Shown piece by piece: positions 11,618 to 22,391 of a DNA stretch of 64,000 bases. Source of the DNA: Ampelocalamus luodianensis (lineage: Eukaryota; Streptophyta; Magnoliopsida; Poales; Poaceae); assembly GCA_036346255.1 (NCBI GenBank), contig CM070633.1:4526001-4590000 (forward strand), given 5' to 3'. Position 1 is the stretch's first letter. Each line of letters opens with the position of its first letter. Under the pieces are notes generated by a model. The model had not been told where the DNA came from. It was given only the letters and a program-made list of their open reading frames with translations, and searched no databases. A program made the translations under genes and the position numbers.

Positions 11618-13776
11618 TGTAATATCCCGTTTGTCGTTAGTGGATGTAATAAAAAAATTAGAGAGGGAATTAAAATAATTAAAAGAGAAAAAAAATCAGA
11701 AATTGAGAGAGAAATGGGCCACGCAGCCCATAGTCAAGTGGAGGAAAAAAAAGGTTTAGTGGCCCATGGCCCATGAGGAAACCAGAAACCAACTAAAGAA
11801 GGAGGGGGAACCCTAGGGTGCTACAGTACCCGCGCCGCCACTGTAGCACGGTACTGTAGCAACCCATCTCCTCCATGGTGGTGCCCCTCTCCTCCGATGC
11901 CTCTTCATTGTGGTGGCCGGCCAAGAAAAAAGGAAGAAGAAGGAAGAAAGGAGAAGGGAAGAAGAGAGGGAAGGGAAAGATTCACGGATTGCATCGCGGT
12001 CTATAGCGGTTCGTCAAGGGTAACCCCGGTTTGCCCCCGAATAGATGCATATTTGATTGTTGTAGCAATGTCGGTATTTCTGTCTCCTCAGGACAGATCG
12101 CGTTAGACAGACGTTTTGATATAGTTAAGTGCGGATTAGGTCTTGGTCTTCTCCTAGAGAGTTGTAGAAGACTTCAATAGCTTTCGATGAAGTGCTAGAT
12201 CGTATTATTTGGACCTCTGTGGCAAAAGTTATGAATTTTTTAGTGTGATTGTTCTGCGAATCTGCCAGTATTCTGATAGGTTTTAGTAATCTGACTTTAG
12301 AGATTAGTTAAAGGGAGAATTAGAGGATCTCAGTATAACGAAAGTTGTAGATAATTGTCGTAGCTTTCAGGGAAGCCCAAGAACGCGACATTTGGACAAA
12401 CGAGCTGAAAGTTATGTTAGTTTTAGTGCTCTGTCCAGAAAGGGTGACGTGAAATCGATGTTTTGTTAATCAGCTTAAAAGTGATTTTAGATGGCCGAAT
12501 CAGGGAGGCTCACCAACTATGTTTAGTTGGGAAATTTGATTACCTTTCAATGAAGTCCAAGAACACCTAATTTGGACCACTGTACGGAAAGATATGAATT
12601 TTAGAACTTGACTGTTCACAGAGGGCATTTCAGTACTTAAGAAAGCGGAGTCGGGATCGCACTGCAATTTGCTACTTGATGAGTTCGCTTATTTAATTCA
12701 TGTTTTTCGTTACTATGGTCTTAGTTTATATTCATAATGTATTAGGTGGGGTATTGGTACCGGAGGCAGCACCGTCTTCACGTTCTCCATTCGCACGCGG
12801 TTAAGGCAAGTGCATCGTTTGATTCGTGGCTGCGATTGATTGGTGTTTGTGTGCTTTTTCGATATGTGATAGTATAGTGAGATTGATGGCATGATGTTGG
12901 TTTAAGATTGGTGGATGCTACAAATATGTTTATGCTCTGTTGTGGTATGATGTTATCTTTTTGTGGTAAATTGATGATGATTAAATGATGAGCATGTGCA
13001 TATTGAGATCATGTTGAGGCTTGGTCATGTGGTGACCAAGTATGTTTCCCTTTGAGATCCCCGTCATGAATGTGACGGGCCCGAGATCCCCACACTCGTG
13101 GAGTGTGGGCATGAGTCCCCAATACTTACGGAGTATTGGGCAATTGGTCCCTGTGGAGTGCGCGCCTGAGCATGGGTATCTGCGGCACGGTTGCATACTT
13201 TGCATTACAGTGTAATGCACAAAGAAAGATAAAGAGAAAGGACCCTTGAGCATTGCATTTGCATATGAGATGTTCTATTGTTGATCTCCTTTACATGGAT
13301 GCTGATGTTATAGTTTCTTTATGTACTTGCTGAGTCTGTGGACTCACTCTTGCTTTATTGTTGTTTTAGGTACTTGAGCCAAGAACGACATGCATGGGGA
13401 AGTAGTCCGCTAGTCACACACTTGCCACATGAACTAAATAAAGATGAATGATCTTGAGCGTAATTGTTTTAGTAATTGGCGAGATGCCCAAAGATTTATT
13501 ATGTTTAAGTCTCATGCAATGGATTAAATGTAATAATGATGAGTAGTAGAAATTCATATCTCTCTAGTTATGTTAGATACTTAGCATGTCTTTGATTATC
13601 TTTTGATGTCTTTGGAAGAAGGTTTTAGTTAATATTTGAATTGTCTGTGTGTTGGAACCTTCGTGTAATTAACTTTACAAGGGAGGTTGGGCCGAAATTT
13701 ATTAAGATTGTCTAGTTTGGAATTATTAGAGTTTGTTTAGTAGCATTCCAGGCTCATGTCGGGCTGGGGTGTTACA
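11618..13776 (+). mobile_element. Solo LTR (2.2 kb) nested in the copia 3' LTR
   Basis: The block starts TGTAATATCCCG and ends GGGTGTTACA, and is flanked by a perfect 5-bp duplication gacga (11613-11617 and 13777-13781). The copia LTR resumes exactly at the right edge. There is no internal coding region, so this is a solo LTR, gypsy-like by its terminal bases and length. A remarkable run of perfect hairpins lies at 13021-13219. Confidence 0.9.
13021..13219 (+). promoter_or_regulatory. Cluster of five perfect stem-loops in the solo LTR
   Basis: Five inverted repeats sit within 200 bp: TTGGTCA/TGACCAA (13021-13039, loop 5), CCCGTCA/TGACGGG (13060-13079, loop 6), CCCACACTC/GAGTGTGGG (13089-13109, loop 3), CCCAATACT/AGTATTGGG (13118-13140, loop 5) and TGCATTAC/GTAATGCA (13201-13219, loop 3). 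All stems are perfectly paired. An RNA structural role in the element's leader is inferred, not shown. Confidence 0.8.
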
Positions 13777-14027
13777 GACGATCTCGCCAAAACTCTTGAT
13801 GTCGCTGCATCTTCATTGTTCCTTCATGGATCAGGTATGACTCTCTCATTTGTTGTTTGCTTAGTTTTATCATCATTCTTTGATCCGAGCGTTGAGATAG
13901 GTATGCTAGTTATATCTATAATGTTCTTGCTTATATGCTTTGTGAAAATGGTTAGAATAATTTCTATGATTTATCTAGTGTATTTCTGGATTAAAGTAAT
14001 TCAAAAAATACTTAAATATTCAACACT

Positions 14028-14141
14028 TTCTGTACTAGGAAACAAGTTGCGCATTTCGTGCCATCGTTTATTTTCTGGCATGGACATGGACAGAAAAAAG
14101 GTGTATGGCCCTTTTCTTTCCTCTATCATGAGTCATAAAGA
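14028..14141 (+). repeat. 114-bp direct repeat, right copy
   Basis: Nearly identical to 6888-7001. It starts at the first base after the copia 3' LTR and diverges from the left copy after GAGTCATAAAG. Confidence 0.85.
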
Positions 14142-14871
14142 CAAGAAGTTAACTAGCCTACTCTATAAATACAAATTTTAGCGTACATGGAAAAAGTTCG
14201 CGAGCTGAGCAAGGAGTGCGTGTCAGGGGCCGTCAGATTTTTCCCTACTGTGTCACTCGTTTGTTGGCGTTCTATCGCTCGTTTGTTGGAGTCGATGGGA
14301 AAAAAACAAAAAAGAGGAGCTACGATATGGCGGCGTAAGCCGCGGAGGGCGTGGGATCAGGCGGGACCGCGGGACTGGCTCCTCGCTCGGCCTACGGACG
14401 TGCTGGCCGCCCAGTTTGCTCCGCTCACCTGTCCCCGCGCGGACCAACATGTCCAGTCTCACCGTGTCCCAGCTGACAAACGAGGGCATATGTGTCATTT
14501 CTAATTTTGTTATATCAATTCTATATCATCGAAAAATAGATTTAAAGTTAATACTTTCAATAAGCTATTTCTAGCAAGTTGTCTCTACCATTTATGTCAA
14601 ACTTATAATATTCTCACTCATTCACCCCTCTTTCACATGCACTGATTGCTTTATCTTGGTTCGTGTATAGATATGGTTGTTTGAGGAAGAGACGGCTTCC
14701 TTTCTCTCATGCTTATATCTTTTTCATCTAGAATTTTGCTGATATGAAAGGGCTAACCGACGACTGATATAGTACTGTTAAAGATGTCGTGATACGTTTT
14801 CCTCCCGAAATGAGCGGCCTAGTTTTCATTCGTCGCGCGTGGCCGGGAATTAGCTCACGCTTAGAGTGGGA
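14142..14871. other. Intergenic stretch, nothing recognised
   Basis: About 730 bp with a short GC-rich part (14290-14470) and AT-rich remainder. I see no domain, RNA gene or repeat. It ends in the 9-bp target duplication AGAGTGGGA (14863-14871) of the MULE. Confidence 0.4.
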
Positions 14872-14996
14872 GATTTTTTTTTTAAATAATCTATATTTTA
14901 TTATAAATTACAAGTTTATTCCTGTTTTTATTACAGAATATACTCGCCGCCACACCGCTGGGCTTACGGGGACTAGTCGCCACACCGTTGGCGATC
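14872..14996 (+). repeat. MULE left terminal inverted repeat
   Basis: Outer end GATTTTTTTTTT followed by AAATAATCTATATTTTATTA. The homology with the right end continues through ACTAGTCGCCACA. The transposase of the family binds inside such repeats and cuts at their outer edge. Confidence 0.85.
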
Positions 14997-15120
14997 GGAC
15001 CCAGTCGCCCAACGGTTAGGCGCCCCATAATTGCGGTCGCCCAACCGTTGGGCAATGAATGCGATCGCCCAACGGTTGGCGATAGGTGCCTCGATCGCCG
15101 AACGGTTGGGCGGCGGAGGG
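14997..15120 (+). promoter_or_regulatory. Subterminal CCAACGGTTGG palindromes (MSA/MYB-like)
   Basis: At least four copies of a GCCCAACGGTTGG-type palindrome lie just inside the left end (about 15006, 15041, 15067 and 15099). One, CCCAACGGTTA near 15008, fits the plant M-phase-specific activator consensus YCYAACGGYYA exactly. Diverged versions (CCCATTGGTTGG, CCTACGGTTGG, CCCAACGGTGTGG) lie inside the right end (23000-23130). Binding by three-repeat MYB factors or by the transposase is an inference. Confidence 0.55.
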
Positions 15121-15137
15121 CTTATAAACCACACATA
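15121..15137 (+). promoter_or_regulatory. TATA-like box of the MULE transposase gene
   Basis: CTTATAAACC lies between the subterminal palindromes and a polypurine leader (15160-15265). A plausible leader intron follows, with donor GAG|GTAAGT at 15274 and acceptor TTTGCAG ending 15519, just before the first coding ATG. Confidence 0.5.
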
Positions 15138-15537
15138 GCGGTCCCCGCGCCTGCGCTCGGGAAGAAGAAACAGAGAAGGGAGGAAGAGGGAAAGAGGAAG
15201 AAAGAGAGGGAGGAAGAAAGAAGAGAGAAAAAGAGAGAGAGGGAGGGGGAAGGGAGAAGAAGACTTCGCGGAGGTAAGTTTTTTGATTTTGTAATGTACA
15301 TTTTGTAGTAGGTAATCAGTTTATATAGTTTAATCTGTTAGAGATTTTAGGTAGAGATTTTAGGTAGGGGAAAAAATTAGGATGTTAGGTTGAGGAAAAA
15401 AATTAGGTTTAGGTAGACTATGAATTAGGTGTACTGAACAAATTAGTAGAGGTAAATGTAGTAGTGCTTGCATGTCGTGCGTTGTGATCGACTAGTTGTA
15501 ATATTAAAAATATTTGCAGGACATATCTGATGAAGTC

Positions 15538-18180
15538 ATGCTGTACCCACTACATTGAAAGTGCATTACGGTGTTGGCACCGTTCGTGAAGGTCCGTGCG
15601 GTGTTGACTTGAGTAGTTTTCTCAAACCACCCTCGTACACCCGCACGGCGAGAATGCACGATCGCCGATGTGATGTCTCGCTCACCCGTAGCTTCTCCTT
15701 GGACCCGAGGTGTGCGTGCGTCATACAAGGGCTTTGGAGCCGGTCTCCACGGACATCGATGGGAGTTGAGAACAACGATGCGCACGGTGTGTGGAAGGGC
15801 TTCATAGAAGGTCAGAGGCGCCGTGGATATGAGTGTGTAGTGCTTGTGCAACCATGCCCAAAAGAAGTTGTGCGAGGACCCGTTGTCTGATATCATCACA
15901 GTGGTGGGAGCAGCTCGGGTGCTCAGTATGTTGGTGAAGAAGAGGAGGTGGAGGAAGGCGTTAGGAAGGGTTCGGAGGATGTTGCTTGTGATGAGCCCGA
16001 CGCGGTACATACAGAAGAAGAAGATCGGGCACCGCATGGTGAGCCTACAGGACAAGTCGATGAAGGAGAGCACATGGAGTACATATTGCGTCAAATGGAT
16101 AGCGATGACCGGATGGCCTTGGCTGAAGAGGAAGCTCTACTGGAGGACGACGAGGATAGTTCTGATGAGGACGGAGCTCCCATTCCCTAGGAATGGAATA
16201 GATTTGACGTTGAGGGTGTAAGTATGCATGACAAGCACGAATCGCCGTGGGAGTACCATGCTCACGAGGTTGGTTGCACTCAATGTTTGTCGATAAGACA
16301 TCCTTGCGAGGATGCCATTAAGTTGTGGGCTATGTCCATGCGGCGGACGTTCGGTCATCAAATCTAGCCAGAGCAAGACACGTCAAGTGCGAGCAAGCCG
16401 CTTGTCCTTGGCGAGTGCACGCACATAGACCAAAGTATGAGACTCTTGGATTGTCTCGAAGGTAGAGCGCACTCGCATGCTCAACATCGCTTTGTCGGAC
16501 ATCGTAACCTAACGCCGACCTTGTAGCCAATTTGATGTATGGAGAGATAGTAGAGAAGAAGGATGTGGAGGCCAAGCACATTATGGTGGCTATCGATAAG
16601 AAATTCAAGTACAAGATCAGCTACGCAAAGGCGTGGCGTGCGAAGCAAAAGGCTTTAGAAAGACGGTTTGGATCTTTTGAGGCGGCGTATGACAACCTTC
16701 CTCGTATGCTGGAGGTGCTGCAGGAGAGAAACCCGGGAACGTACACTGCTGTAAGGGACATGCCATCTAAAAAACCGCGAGGTTTTTTAATATTGCAAAG
16801 GGCCTTCTTAGCCTTCGGGCCCTGCATCGAGGCTTTTAGGCATATGCTGCCCGTGATCTCAGTTGACGGGACCTTTTTGACTGGGAAATACAAGGGGCAA
16901 ATCCTAACAGCCATAGGCGTTGACGGGAATAATCAAATTCTGCCATTGGCCATCGCATTCGTCGAAGGTGAGAATTACGACAGCTGGTTGTGGTTCCTTC
17001 GACATCTAAGGGTGGGAGTTATTGGAGGTCGTCCTGGTGTGTGCGTGATCCACGATCGCCACGCCGGGATGCTGAAGGCCATAAGAAAACTTCAAGAAGA
17101 CCCCGAGGAGCCGTTCCCTTGGTCGGATATGAGGAGTAGATGGTGCATTCGGCGCCAGGGCGAACTTCTTTAAGAAGTTCCCGAAGCAAAACCGTGAAGC
17201 TATTCAAGAGGTGGCTATGCAGAACCAACGGCAAAAATTTGGCGCCTTATGGATGCTACTTGGATGAGCACAACAGAAACACGTGGACGGGATGAACCAC
17301 GGACGAGTCCGAAATCACTGGAGCGGCGGAGGACCTTGAGGAACATCGAGTGCTTCGCGCTGGATCGGCGTGCCATTGGAGAAGTGGTCACTGCCGCACG
17401 ACACCGATGGGGCGAGGTATGGCATAATGACGACTAACCTTGCGGAGGTGTACAGCGGGTTCTTAGGGGTCTCCGTTCTCACCCCGCCGCCATCGTGGAA
17501 GGTGTTACGCGCAGCTGTCGGGTATTTCGGAGAGGCGTTCAAATGCGCGACTTCATGCCAGCAACCCTCAAACAGCGTACTGCTCGAAGATTACGGCATA
17601 CATACAGGCGAAGACAGCGAAGGGCCAGTCGCACATGGTGCACGTGATGGGCAATACGGAGCATCGTTTCGACGTGCTCCTCCGGGATAGAGCCGGATTT
17701 GGGACGGCTCGTTCTCTTGTCACGTAGGAGGTATGGCTTGGAGATCATGTGAACGAACCTAGCTGTACATGCAATAAACCGAGGCTATTACACAAGCCAT
17801 GCTCCCATGTCCTCGCCGCGTGCGGGATTGTACACATGGACCCGTCCAACTTTGTGTCCGAGTACTTCTTGAAGGACAGGGTGGTGTAGGCTTGGACTGG
17901 TGAGCTTAGGGGCTTCAGGGCTGTGGGTAACTTCGCCACCGAGGACATTGCAAAGCAGGATCGGATTCGGACCTTGACATCTTTGAAGGGTGGCAGGCGC
18001 GCGGCAGAGTCGGGCGATTACCAATGATATGGACGGCACAAGCCGGGCGTTGGGTCAACGCTGCGGGCTCTGCGCCGAGGGACCTACACACCGACGATGC
18101 AAGGCACCACCGGTGAGGTAGGCTCTGCCATGGTTTGAGGCACCGCTTCTTGCAGTGTGCAAAGTGGGACCTTGTGTACA
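15538..18180 (+). pseudogene. MURA-like Mutator transposase, frame-broken
   Basis: The amino-terminal part (15538-15890) resembles MULE proteins (LKVHYGVGTVREGPCGVDLS). An acidic linker follows (15950-16190), then a MuDR DNA-binding type region (WNRFDVEGVSMHDKHESPWE, about 16195-16260). The MULE transposase domain is clear at 16532-17160: VISVDGTFLTGKYKGQILTA with the first catalytic Asp and VIHDRHAGMLKAI with the second. A SWIM zinc finger CTCNKPRLLHKPCSHVLAAC lies at 17764-17823. At least five small indels shift the frame, for example after RSRWCIR near 17150 and near 17265. The leader intron suggests the start at 15538. In family members this enzyme excises and reinserts the element in the nucleus. 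This copy would not make the enzyme unless the indels are sequencing errors. Confidence 0.85.
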
Positions 18181-18345
18181 TTGTATTATTTATGTAACTG
18201 TTCTGCCACTGTTCTGGTACAATATAATTTGTATTGCCATGTGTACTTTGTATTGTTCATGTAACCGTTTACATATAATTCACTCCTGTTTTACATTTCA
18301 TGTAATATTTCCATGTATTTTGTACCTTCAATTTGTTTTGCAGGT

Positions 18346-21020
18346 ATGGCTCACGGATCGGACTGGAGTTTCGCTCTCTTGGAAGAGCGCATCGACCGGC
18401 TACATCGCGCGTCACGTCGTGTCCCTCATCCTGCGGGTGCGGCTGACGCGACTGTGTTGGGGGTGATCCGCACGCGGACACCTCGGGTGGCCTGGAGGCT
18501 AGACCCACGCTGGACAGCCAGGTTAGCATTCGTTGGCACTATGTTATCACCAAACGCACATCTCGTACTAACCTTTTGTTGTTTTGCAGGCTCAGCGCTG
18601 CCGGTATACTACCACTCGCCCGGATGGTGCAGGCCACGGACGAGGCGAGCGCAGCACACCGCAGTGGCGGCGACGCGACGTCCATGCCGGCCCAGAGCGG
18701 TCCCGACGCTTCCCATTCGACCGGTCCTTGTTGACAGCTCTTGTGGACCGGTGGCGGCCGGAGACTCACACGTTCCATCTTCCGTTCGGGGAGATGACCC
18801 GACTCTGAGGCGTCTCCATGCTGCTTGGCCTCCGCCGCGGAGGTGCCGCTTTCGCAGAGCCTCCGAGAACCGGCGCCGGACATTGCAGGCGGTTTCGTGG
18901 AGTCCTTCGCTGCGGCGCGGCGAGTACTACATCTTCCGGAGACACGAGAGGCACGGCTGCGTCCTTACGGTGGTATCGCGATTCGGTGCGTGTTCGGCGA
19001 TATTCGCGTTCGCGCCGCACTCTCTTTTTGTAAGTGCGATCTTACTTTCTTTTTGTTGTACACTCGGCGGATGGACCGTGCGCGGACGACCAGCAGTGTC
19101 ACGCCACCCGAGGCGTACTTGCGTAGCTATTGGGTGGGTCCTATTCACCACGGACACCCGCGACACCGTCGACGCGCGCTCATCGCATACGCCAGGCCAT
19201 CGCCGACGAGAGGCCCCGCAGAATCGGTGGGGTTGCATTGTACTTGCGCCACCTATCACGGCTTGTGCGACTCGTGCCAGTCGCGGCGAACTCACTCACG
19301 GTGTCCTCTCTTCTGCGGTTGTGGTCGTTCGGCGCTTTAGCCTCGGGCGACCCTTGTTGACGACACGCTCTCCCACAGGCGGGAGATGTACCAGCGGCGA
19401 GGTTGATCGGCCGACTATGGGCTCGCTTTGGTGTCGGCGACGTTCACGTATTATTTCGTGACTTATTTTTAATATCATCGATCGTTCAATCTAATATGTC
19501 GTATTGTGTTCCTCGCGGTATAGTTTGCGCGCGTGCGGTGACACGCGCGCATTTGAGCGCGTTCGTGGAGTCATTGGTAGACTCACGGTGGGCGGCGTTC
19601 GTTGGCGACCATACTCCCCGAGGAGTTAGCTGCCCGCGCCTCACGGCTTTCCTCTCGTACTCGCGCGGCCGGACTCATCGCTCACCGCAGGTGCTCGTCT
19701 TCGGCGTCTTCGTTGAGACTACGCGGCACATCGCGTGATCACGGCGATTCGGCCTACGGCAGAGGTTCCGATGCAGATTCGGCGGCGGTGCGTTCGGCGG
19801 CGTGCGCGTGAGTAATCGACAAACATCCCCAGTTATTTGCTGTCGTCTAATACGCATGACTCCTAATTACATGTTACGTCTTGCAGGTTCAGTAGGAAGG
19901 GAGTTCGTCGCGGTACGAACTGGGGTGGTAGGATGAACGACTAGGTGGACCAGTGGGACGGCGCACTACATGACCGTGTGCAGGAGGACACGCCTTACGA
20001 CCCTACGACCTACGACGCGTACCTCCGTTGGTACGCTCCTCGGACACGCACCAGGCTTGTACTTGCTGCAGATGCGCCCGCACCACGTGTCCCGGCACCG
20101 ACAGACACATACCCTGTGCATTTCGCGCAGATGTCCTGGCGTGATGCGTTACATCCTCGCCGAATACTTCGGTTCTAGCCTGCGCCATTACATATTTCAC
20201 GAGTCTTGTTTTCGATGTAGGCGAGCATCGCCGCAGAGATTACGGACAGGACCGCTCGGTCATGGGTTGTGAGGTTATCGGGACGGTGTCGTGGGCACAC
20301 GCGAGGAGACGGTCCAGATGGTGCGTCGTGTGGCCGATCAAGCGCACGTATTTCGGCTTTGTTGTCGTGCGCCCGCACACTGGAGGTTGATACTAGTGGG
20401 TTGCCCGTCGACATCCCCACGCCCGCTGCGCGCTGCATCGTCCGGTCAAAGAAGCCGCCAGACGAGAGGTCGGCTAGACCACGTCCGACAACGCGCCCGG
20501 CGAGGTCGGATGCTTGAGCGCACCGTCCCGCGAGGCCACGAGGAGGCTAGAGGGTCCGCTGAGCACGGCCCGTACACCGACAAGCGCCGCACCTCGTTGG
20601 TCCTCCACAACCCTTTGCCTTCACACTCGGTACACGGGCGCGACGGCGTGCCATACTACCTACGGACGCCCAGCGCGCTATGGCGGTAGGCGAGTCACGT
20701 AACATCTCCGCTTTCTCAAAGATACATCGTGTTTTGTTAATTGACTAACAATACTTTTTGTGTAGGTCCAATTCCCTATGACAGAGGATCCTCTCGAGCT
20801 TCGCGAAGCCCACGACTTCTTGGTGGGCGACTGCGACACCTCGGCCACTTCTGGTGAGGTTCTCTCTGCGTCAAAGCTTGCCGCTGCGCGCCAAGTACCC
20901 ACACGGCGGCCTGCCCACACCTTCGCCTCTCGGTCCTCGTCGGACGGGGCTCAGGCCGTCTTTCACTGTCGGGCCGAGGCCCCGACACCAGCGCAGGAGG
21001 AGGGCCCAAGCGAGCCGTGA
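18346..21020 (+). pseudogene. Plant-mobile-domain (PMD) gene carried by the MULE
   Basis: The ATG at 18346 starts GSDWSFALLEERIDRLHRAS and reaches RVAWRLDPRWTA. An apparent intron (GTTAGC at 18520 to TTTTGCAG ending 18589) joins it to LSAAGILPLARMVQA and LLTALVDRWRPETHTFHLPF, then GEMT and SMLLGL, the signature opening of the aminotransferase-like plant mobile domain. Later parts fit in alternating frames: about 19130-19370 (WVLFTTDT, LLRLWSF, FSLGRP), about 19600-19770 and 19945-20060 (DTPYDPTTYDAYLRWYAPRT). Further introns are suggested by GTAAGTGCG at 19030 and TTGCAG before 19888. PMD proteins occur as free host nuclear proteins (MAIN/MAIL1) and in transposons. Many 1-2 base indels break the frame. 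The carboxy-terminal part (20778-21020) is low complexity. A separate promoter is not obvious. Confidence 0.75.
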
Positions 21021-21161
21021 GGGGAGGACACGGAGGTGGAGTGGGCGTGGTGATGGAGGAGAGGATCTTGGGAGTGCGGTTGGCGGGGCCTAGTAGGGGC
21101 TAGTAGGGGAGGATGCTACGGTACATTTGTTCGTTATGTTATACTTAAATTTTGCACTTCA

Positions 21162-21236
21162 TATGTGATGCATGTAATACTTTGCGTATGTGATGCATGT
21201 CATACTTTGCGCACGTGATGCATGTAATACTTTCGC
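21162..21236. repeat. 25-bp tandem repeat, three units
   Basis: Units start at 21162, 21187 and 21212 and share GTGATGCATGTAATACTTT. They lie in the 3' flank of the PMD gene. Confidence 0.8.
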
Positions 21237-21278
21237 TTTACTACCCACTTGTTCATACAACACGTGTTCGTGGAATGC

Positions 21279-21570
21279 TTTTTCTGACGACGTGACCCGA
21301 CTAGCACTTTTTCGGACGATGTGACCAAACGAGCCGGCTTTTTCTGCACGGTGTGACCAGACGACGCAGATATTCAATCTGAGGGCATGACCCGACGAGG
21401 TAGCTTTATCAGGACGATGTAACCCGACGACCTAGCTTTCTCTGAGGACATGACCAGACGAGGTAGCTTTTCAGGACGATGTAACCTGATGACCCATCTT
21501 TTTCTTAGGACATGACCATACGGGGTAGCTTTTCAGGACGATGTGACCCAACGAGCCAGTTTTTTCTGAG
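21279..21570. repeat. About 31-bp minisatellite upstream of the third MULE gene
   Basis: Nine degenerate units, each opening CTTTTTCTGA-like and containing ACATGACC or CGATGTRACC and ending CGACGAGGTAG-like, run up to about 30 bp before a TATA box. Two unit types alternate in the second half (GGACATGACC and GGACGATGTAACC). Position and period suggest a promoter array. Confidence 0.75.
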
Positions 21571-21596
21571 CCCAGCTACCACTCCCTCCGCTGTAC

Positions 21597-21606
21597 CTAT
21601 AAATAC
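21597..21606 (+). promoter_or_regulatory. TATA box of the third MULE gene
   Basis: CTATAAATACA lies 58 bp before the ATG at 21655, leaving room for a transcription start near 21630. It follows the 31-bp repeat array directly. Confidence 0.65.
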
Positions 21607-21654
21607 AGCGCAACTCATCCAAGAACTCCACACCAGCACCACCAAGTAGAAAAC

Positions 21655-22391
21655 ATGGACAAGGAGAAGGAATGAGAGAAAATCCGCAAACTTTTGAAGG
21701 GTGGGTGTCTCCCCATGAGACCGCGCTCGCGATCAGGTTGCTAGTCGGTGACCTTTCACACCAAACTTTTCCGAACTAGTGGATGTGAGGAAGGCGCCTC
21801 GTAGTTCGTCCAATGATTGTGGTCGAGCCGCGACCCTTCACCAATGCCCGCGAGCGCCCTCGGAAGGGCCACCGATAGGTGGCGCCACCCCTATCCGTGC
21901 TTGGGGCCTTTGTAAGTGCGTCAAATCAACCGATGAGTGGACCATTGGCGGCGCTCATCGGTGCTGCCCAAACTACGCCGCGGACTACAACGCGAGCACC
22001 GTAATGAAACCGTATCTCGGGTACAATGCTCTTTTTCCTTGCGTAACGGCGCAACGAAGTATCTTCACCTATTGCGGTCCGCCACCCCTATCGACTTCCG
22101 CGGTGGATCGGCGACAAGATCCACCCCTACGACATGTGGTGGTTGCCGTCACGGAAGAGCTGGGCTAGGAGCACATCGAGGCCCGTGAAAGGCGCCTCAA
22201 GAGGTGAAAGATCGCAGAGAGCAACGCAACGCTGGGCGACAGCGGCGCGAGGAGCGAGGCGTGAGCATGCCAAAGCGACGGAGGCCGAGAGGGAGCGAAA
22301 GAGGGCCATCACGGCGAGAGCTAAGGCGCAAGGCGAGGAGTATAACGCCGAGCTAGGCAGCAAGGGCAAATGGCCCCGTTCCACTCAGTAG
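21655..22391 (+). pseudogene. GRF-like zinc-finger protein gene in the MULE, frame-broken
   Basis: An ATG at 21655 (MDKEKE, stop at codon 7) is followed by shifted frames. One contains CKCVKSTDEWTIGGAHRCCP then NYAADYN, resembling the CxC...GRRFxxCPNY pattern of GRF zinc fingers. Another contains WIGDKIHPYDMW, resembling the F-x-W-I-D-x-x-I end of that domain. The tail is charged and Ala/Glu/Arg-rich (HAKATEAERERKRAITARAK), likely helical. Proteins of this small type are commonly found in grass transposons; nucleic-acid binding is the usual guess. The gene shares orientation with the two upstream genes and has its own TATA box. The family call is tentative. Confidence 0.45.

Larger units (their letters stand above)
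7002..14027 (+). mobile_element. 5'-truncated Ty1/copia retrotransposon
   Basis: The order gag zinc knuckle, integrase, reverse transcriptase, RNase H, polypurine tract and 3' LTR identifies a copia element. The 5' LTR, primer site and most of gag are missing; the left edge is a 114-bp duplicated flank instead. The polypurine tract (TCTGGTGGGGGAT, 10747-10759) precedes a 3' LTR that starts TGTTGGAATTAATC at 10760 and ends CAACA at 14027, interrupted by a later solo LTR. Frameshifts and stops break every domain, so the element is non-functional, although the YVDD catalytic box of the RT survives. Confidence 0.85.
10760..14027 (+). repeat. Copia 3' LTR, split by a nested solo LTR
   Basis: The LTR is 10760-11617 plus 13782-14027, reunited once the insert at 11618-13776 and one copy of its 5-bp target duplication are removed: about 1.1 kb. 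It starts TGTTGG and ends CAACA. A TATA-like CTTTATAAGG is at about 10884-10893. Downstream are a (GCCGA)/(GCGGT)/(GTGTGC) microsatellite at 10963-11050 and a degenerate repeat of GAATCAATGGCAA with TTCGATTCTG at 11186-11290. Confidence 0.75.

Noticed and set aside
18313..19461. A 382-codon plus-strand frame
   Set aside because: Only its edges coincide with the PMD reading. Most of it is the wrong frame of the PMD gene and is Arg-rich from out-of-frame GC-rich codons.
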